17,842 nucleotides of DNA from contig JAFGOB010000114.1 of the NCBI GenBank assembly GCA_016926695.1, forward strand, positions 1 through 17,842. Direction: 5' to 3'. Source of the stretch: Dehalococcoidales bacterium (GTDB taxonomy: Bacteria > Chloroflexota > Dehalococcoidia > Dehalococcoidales > UBA3254). The notes under the pieces were generated by a model. That model was not told the DNA's origin and did not search any database. It saw only the letters and a program-made list of their open reading frames with translations. Position numbers and translations under genes: made by a program. This document shows, piece after piece, positions 14,322 to 17,842 of the stretch (the first letter of the stretch is position 1; the number at the start of each line of letters is the position of its first letter).

Positions 14322-15269
14322 TTAAACCCATTTCTTTACCCATTCCAGCATTTTCTCGGGCCTTTCTTCAAAATAGCTGTAAGATTCAAATCTGTGAATA
14401 GTATTTTCTATCCAGTAAAACTCCTTGGGATTATCAGGTGTATCTTCAAAAAATCCCCGGATGTCGTTCAGCTCCGTCCAGGGATCATTCCGTGCCTGGA
14501 CATATAGTACCGGTACTTTCAGATCCCGGACGTATTCAGCGGGAGACATTTGTTCCAGCGGACGAGCCCCGCGCAGGGCAAGGCACTTTTTTATACCCGG
14601 CATCAGCAGCCCTATCCCCCAGGGAGTCAGCAACGTACCAGCATACTTGCGTACGAAAACCTCCATGGAAATGGGCTGAACAGCCATCAGGCATTTGACG
14701 TTGTTAAAAACCGCAGGCTCTTTGCTCATGGCTATAATGGTGGAATTGGCCCCCATGCAGAAACTGACAAAACCGATCGGTAAATCCCTCAGATCATCCC
14801 TTTTACTGATAAAAACCATGGCTGCCGCTACGTCCCTGTACTCCTCCAGACCAACGGCCGCCATCCCTTTGTTGGGTGCAGGACCGCTTTCTCCATGATT
14901 GCGCAGGTCGAACATCAATACCCGGTAGCCCTCTTTGTTCAAATGAGCAGCAGTCTTCAGGAACTGTACTTCCCTGTTGTAGAGCTTGGTCAGGTTTCTG
15001 TAAGAGGTTGTGGAGCCGTATCTGGTTAACCCGCCTACATGCGTCATCACAACAATGCCGCGTCCGGAACCCTTGATCAACCAGCCTTTGATGGTAACTC
15101 CATCGGATGTTTCAAAACTGATGTTTTCATAATCCATGCCGTAATCTCCGGGATTTTTGGGCAAAGGCTGCCGGTTTAAATATACGATTGTACCGGAAAG
15201 AATATAAGAAACCAGCCAGTAAATTGCCGCAATAAGCAAAACAACCAGTACTACAATCAAAGCAATCAA
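14322..15269 (-). CDS. Membrane-anchored alpha/beta hydrolase with Cys nucleophile
   Basis: A 315-residue alpha/beta hydrolase. Residues about 2-28 form one hydrophobic helix, probably an uncleaved anchor. The oxyanion region is THVGG (76-80), and FDLRNHGESG (120-129) is the usual strand-loop before the nucleophile. The elbow is V-S-F-C-M-G-A, placing C171 where most relatives have Ser. The acid is D262 (ARNDPW) and the base H292 (NTIHRF). A Cys-Asp-His triad recalls dienelactone hydrolase; the substrate is unknown. The start is TTG at 15267-15269, chosen because GGGAG (15276-15280) lies six bases upstream and the hydrophobic helix starts at once. It is divergent from the next hydrolase with a shared 259-base upstream region. 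Confidence 0.88.
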   Translation of the reverse strand: MIALIVVLVVLLIAAIYWLVSYILSGTIVYLNRQPLPKNPGDYGMDYENISFETSDGVTIKGWLIKGSGRGIVVMTHVGGLTRYGSTTSYRNLTKLYNREVQFLKTAAHLNKEGYRVLMFDLRNHGESGPAPNKGMAAVGLEEYRDVAAAMVFISKRDDLRDLPIGFVSFCMGANSTIIAMSKEPAVFNNVKCLMAVQPISMEVFVRKYAGTLLTPWGIGLLMPGIKKCLALRGARPLEQMSPAEYVRDLKVPVLYVQARNDPWTELNDIRGFFEDTPDNPKEFYWIENTIHRFESYSYFEERPEKMLEWVKKWV

Positions 15270-15482
15270 AGCAGTCTCCCGTGAAAAAGATCAAGCGTAT
15301 ATGTATCTTACCAGATGCCGTAAAACCTTATCAATTACCGGACACACAATCTGAGCACTGGAACAATACAGACCGGACTGCTTTCACAAAACAGCCGGAC
15401 GGACTACTGGAACCGTATCGGGGTATATGCTACTATTTAAGGCAAAATCCGGACGGTGCCAATATTAAGGTAAATCTTTCAA

Positions 15483-15501
15483 CCGGATCTTCCGGATCCG
15501 G
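15483..15501. repeat. CCGGATC repeat/palindrome before the CocE-type gene
   Basis: CCGGATC (15483-15489) is followed by the perfect palindrome CCGGATCCGG (15492-15501), just 16 bases before the GAGG of the downstream gene. It could be an operator or an mRNA hairpin controlling the hydrolase. The remainder of the divergent spacer (15270-15482) shows nothing I recognise. Confidence 0.4.
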
Positions 15502-15528
15502 CATATATTTTATTTCGAGGTAAATGCT

Positions 15529-17190
15529 ATGACTGCGGAACAAATTAACATCATATTCAGAAACCCCATTTCTCCGGCCCAGGGCGGATACCCTGGTTTC
15601 AGACAGCGCACCGTCAAAGCCATGGAGATGATCATTGAATACGATATTGCTGTGAAATTAAGGGATGAGAAGACGCTTTTCGTTGACATCTACCGTCCTG
15701 AAAGAGAGGCGAAATACCCTGTCATCCTGGCCTGGAGCCCGTATGGTAAACACGGCAGGCTGAAAAACGGCGATCTGGTGAACAGCGGACTGGATAACAT
15801 ACCTTCCAGCCAGTTTACTGTCTACCAGGGACCGGATGCGGTATACTGGGTACGCAACGGTTATATAGTTATAAATGCCGACCCGCGCGGCCTGTGGCAT
15901 TCCGAGGGCGAAGCGACCTTCATGAGCCCGCAGGAAACAGAGGACTGCTGTGATTTGATAGAATGGGCAGGCACCCGGAGATGGAGTACCGGCAAGGTAG
16001 GAATGCTGGGGGTCTCATATCCGGCCTGGATACAATGGAAAGCAGCAGCGGCAGCACCCCCTAATCTCGCGGCAATCTGCGTTTGGGAAGGAGCCAGTGA
16101 TTTTTACAGGGAAGTGGCCTTTCACGGCGGCATCCCCGAGACCTGGTTCTACCCCGTTTTCCAGATGAATGCCAGCTTCTCAATCTCTCATGTGGAAAAC
16201 CTGCTGGAAATGCAAAAACAGCACCCTTTGTTTGATGAATACTGGGCCGGTAAAAACGCCGACCTGTCAAAAATAAACGTACCGGCCCTTGTTGTGGCCG
16301 GTTGGAGCGACCACGGCCTGGATACGAGGGGAGCGCTTGAAGGTTTTAAAAAGATCTCTTCCCGTGAAAAATGGCTGATAGTACACGGCCGCAAGAAATG
16401 GCAGTTTTTCTACGATCCTGAAAGTGTCGAAAAACAGAGGCAGTTTTTCAACCGTTTTTTGAAAGGTCTTTATAACAGGGTCAGGGACTGGCCCAGGGTT
16501 ATGCTGGAAATCAGGCAAAGTTACTCCAGCGGAGAACTCCGTGCTGAAAACGAATGGCCCCTCATACGTACTCAATATACGAAATTGTTCCTCGATGCCG
16601 CAGAGTCCCGGATGGGCCCCTGCCTGCCGGTTGATGAGTCCCTGGCCCGTTACAGTAGCGTAGAAACCGGAGGCAAAATACATAACGCTGTTTTCGAGCA
16701 CAGGTTCGAGAACAGGACCGAACTCACCGGCCATATGAAACTCAAGCTGTGGGTGCAGGCTGAAGGCGGCGACGACATGGACCTGTTCGTCGCACTGGAA
16801 AAAATCGACCGTTCCGGTAATATCGTACACTTTCCCTATTTCGGCAATCATAACGACGGACCGGCAGCGCTGGGCTGGCTGCGCGTATCTCACCGCGAGC
16901 TGGACCCGGACAACTCGACTCCCGCTCAGCCGGTCTACGGACACCAGAAGAGGCAGAAGCTCAAGGAAGGAGAGATAGTGCCGGTTGAGGTAGAAATCTG
17001 GCCTTCCGGGACGCTCTTCGGACCGGGTGAAAAGTTAAGACTGACCGTACAGGGGAGCGATATCTACTCTTACCCCGAGGGCGGCTACAGCCAGAAACAC
17101 TCCTCCTCGGTCAACCGTGGAGAGCACGTGATATACACAGGCGGTCAGTATGATTCCCATCTTCTGGTCCCTGTCATCCCTGATCAGTAA
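15529..17190 (+). CDS. CocE/NonD-family serine hydrolase (X-Pro dipeptidyl-peptidase-like)
   Basis: A 553-residue hydrolase acting on esters, amides or acyl-peptides; the substrate is unknown. The N-terminal strand pattern YDIAVKLRDEKTLFVDIYRP (38-57) is the usual CocE/NonD opening. The oxyanion segment is NADPRGLWHSEG (116-127). The nucleophile elbow GMLGVSYPAW gives S163. GWSDHGLDTRG (259-268) carries the acid (D261 or D265), and H286 lies in VHGRKKW. Residues about 350-550 form the C-terminal jelly-roll domain found in this family. No signal peptide is visible. GAGG (15517-15520) lies eight bases before the ATG. The first 35 residues are an extension, so the ATG at codon 32 is an alternative. 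It could act with the divergent hydrolase on related substrates. Confidence 0.92.
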   Translation: MTAEQINIIFRNPISPAQGGYPGFRQRTVKAMEMIIEYDIAVKLRDEKTLFVDIYRPEREAKYPVILAWSPYGKHGRLKNGDLVNSGLDNIPSSQFTVYQGPDAVYWVRNGYIVINADPRGLWHSEGEATFMSPQETEDCCDLIEWAGTRRWSTGKVGMLGVSYPAWIQWKAAAAAPPNLAAICVWEGASDFYREVAFHGGIPETWFYPVFQMNASFSISHVENLLEMQKQHPLFDEYWAGKNADLSKINVPALVVAGWSDHGLDTRGALEGFKKISSREKWLIVHGRKKWQFFYDPESVEKQRQFFNRFLKGLYNRVRDWPRVMLEIRQSYSSGELRAENEWPLIRTQYTKLFLDAAESRMGPCLPVDESLARYSSVETGGKIHNAVFEHRFENRTELTGHMKLKLWVQAEGGDDMDLFVALEKIDRSGNIVHFPYFGNHNDGPAALGWLRVSHRELDPDNSTPAQPVYGHQKRQKLKEGEIVPVEVEIWPSGTLFGPGEKLRLTVQGSDIYSYPEGGYSQKHSSSVNRGEHVIYTGGQYDSHLLVPVIPDQ

Positions 17191-17193
17191 ACA

Positions 17194-17463
17194 ATGGGTG
17201 AAGATTGAAGCCGTGAGGAAGTAGAAGCAACCGTTGCTGACTACTTCGATATGTGGGATAAGGAGCTGCACGGTCTGGAATACAATAAGACCGAGCATAG
17301 GCATCGTCTCGCTGTTCTCCTTAACCGGCGCTCTGACGGGGCTATTGAGCGTAAGCATCAAAACATAAGTGCAGTTCTTGGAGCATTACATTTTCCATCA
17401 ATCGAGGGATACAAACCATTACGAAATTACCAGCAGCTTCTCTATAAGTCACTACATCGATGA
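17194..17463 (+). pseudogene. Broken N-terminus of a restriction/HNH-type endonuclease relative
   Basis: The frame begins ATG GGT GAA GAT, then has TGA at 17206-17208, and continues SREEVEATVADYFDMWDKEL to the stop at 17461-17463. From memory, intact relatives (often the N-terminus of HNH or DUF3883-type nuclease proteins) read W-S-R-E-E-V-E-A-x-V-A-D-Y-F, so the TGA replaces a Trp TGG. The middle segment, with YNKTEHRHRL, GAIERKHQNISAVL and EGYKPLRNYQ, is well preserved. The C-terminal nuclease part is missing. One point change plus truncation indicates a decaying gene starting only four bases after the CocE-type stop. Restart at the ATG 17251 would give a 70-residue fragment. The family name is from recall only. 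Confidence 0.7.
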
Positions 17464-17487
17464 AATTAAAAAAACTAACAAACAAAT

Positions 17488-17842
17488 CTAACCGTTTTGT
17501 TTTTCGAGTTGTGAATACCATTGGTTAAATTTAGGACAGGCTTTTCGAATTCGCTCTAAACCTATATGTTGGGCAATGCGGTAAGCATGGGCATTAATGC
17601 TTCGCCCCTTTTTGTAATTGTGGAAATACTATTGGATTCTTTTTGAAGGAGCAGTATCGTAACCATCATTAATGTCTTCACAACCCCCACAATCCTTCAC
17701 TATCTGTTCAAATGTCTCTTTCAGATACGTTTTTTCAAATACCTCAGCCATTTCATGCGTACACCGGTCTGAGAGAGCCGTAGTTCCGGTAGGTATAGAG
17801 CCAATGTTCCGGAACTGCGGGAACCATCCTTCCGGAGGTGAG
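17488..17842 (-). pseudogene. Unrecognised gene, C-terminal part, interrupted by an amber codon
   Basis: Entering from the right edge on the minus strand, a frame encodes 70 residues (including PTGTTALSDRCTHEMAEVFE and a CGGC cysteine pair) down to TAG at 17629-17631. The same frame then runs on for 46 coding-like residues (SINAHAYRIAQHIGLERIRK, FNQWYSQLEKQNG) to a second TAG at 17488-17490. Continuity of frame and composition across the first TAG suggests one protein broken by a nonsense change. The 5' part lies outside the window. I do not recognise the family. The neighbouring remnant is also broken by a nonsense codon, so local decay is likely. Confidence 0.6.

Noticed and set aside
15281..15523. 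An 80-codon frame on the plus strand between the divergent hydrolases
   Set aside because: No recognisable domain, no ribosome-binding site before its GTG, it covers nearly all of the expected promoter region, and it ends just before the ribosome-binding site of the CocE-type gene.
17206..17208. A second selenocysteine codon at this TGA
   Set aside because: No SECIS-like hairpin follows, and remembered relatives have Trp, not Cys, at this position. Ordinary nonsense mutation fits better.
17629..17631. Pyrrolysine encoded by this TAG
   Set aside because: TAG serves as the ordinary stop of several intact genes here (yoeB, the dehydrogenase, the selenoprotein, both DUF4352-like genes). The neighbouring gene is also broken, and no methyltransferase or pyl gene is in view.

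Overview
The window looks like part of the chromosome of an anaerobic bacterium that decodes UGA as selenocysteine. Strong AGGAGG-type ribosome-binding sites, sigma-70-like promoters (TTGACA/TAATAT with 17-base spacers), a tRNA with encoded CCA, and an OFA-type transporter, a CaiB-type CoA-transferase and a large soluble PAS/GAF kinase would fit a Desulfotomaculum/Pelotomaculum-like clostridium. A Chloroflexi (Dehalococcoidia-like) origin cannot be excluded. The taxonomic call is inference.

Layout. Bases 1-1380 are a toxin-antitoxin patch: a probable HigA antitoxin remnant, a yefM-yoeB module (minus) and a hicB-hicA module (plus). A tRNA-Ile(GAU) gene on the minus strand follows (1583-1659). 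Next is an MFS carboxylate-type transporter (1894-3135) with no ordinary start codon at its N-terminus. From a promoter at about 3193 runs a five-gene plus-strand operon (3270-8768): a zinc alcohol dehydrogenase, a 542-residue UGSC-family selenoprotein with an in-frame UGA and a clear bacterial SECIS hairpin, two related small DUF4352-like proteins, and a GAF / nuclease-like / hypoxanthine phosphoribosyltransferase fusion. Convergent to it is a probable free-standing structured small RNA (about 8777-8904, minus strand) with its own consensus promoter and a terminator made by pairing of its two ends.

Bases 9156-13800 (minus) hold a soluble multi-PAS/GAF histidine kinase, a single-domain response regulator, and a class III CoA-transferase whose start overlaps the regulator gene. 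Then comes a divergent pair of alpha/beta hydrolases: a membrane-anchored one with a Cys nucleophile (minus) and a CocE/NonD-type serine hydrolase (plus). The right end (17194-17842) is decayed: two gene remnants, each broken by a nonsense codon.

How the genes may work together (inference). An organic acid taken up by the MFS protein could be processed by the CoA-transferase, the dehydrogenase, the selenoprotein and the hydrolases, with the kinase/regulator pair sensing the substrate or redox state. The substrate cannot be read from the sequence. The selenoprotein operon and the small RNA are the most novel-looking items.
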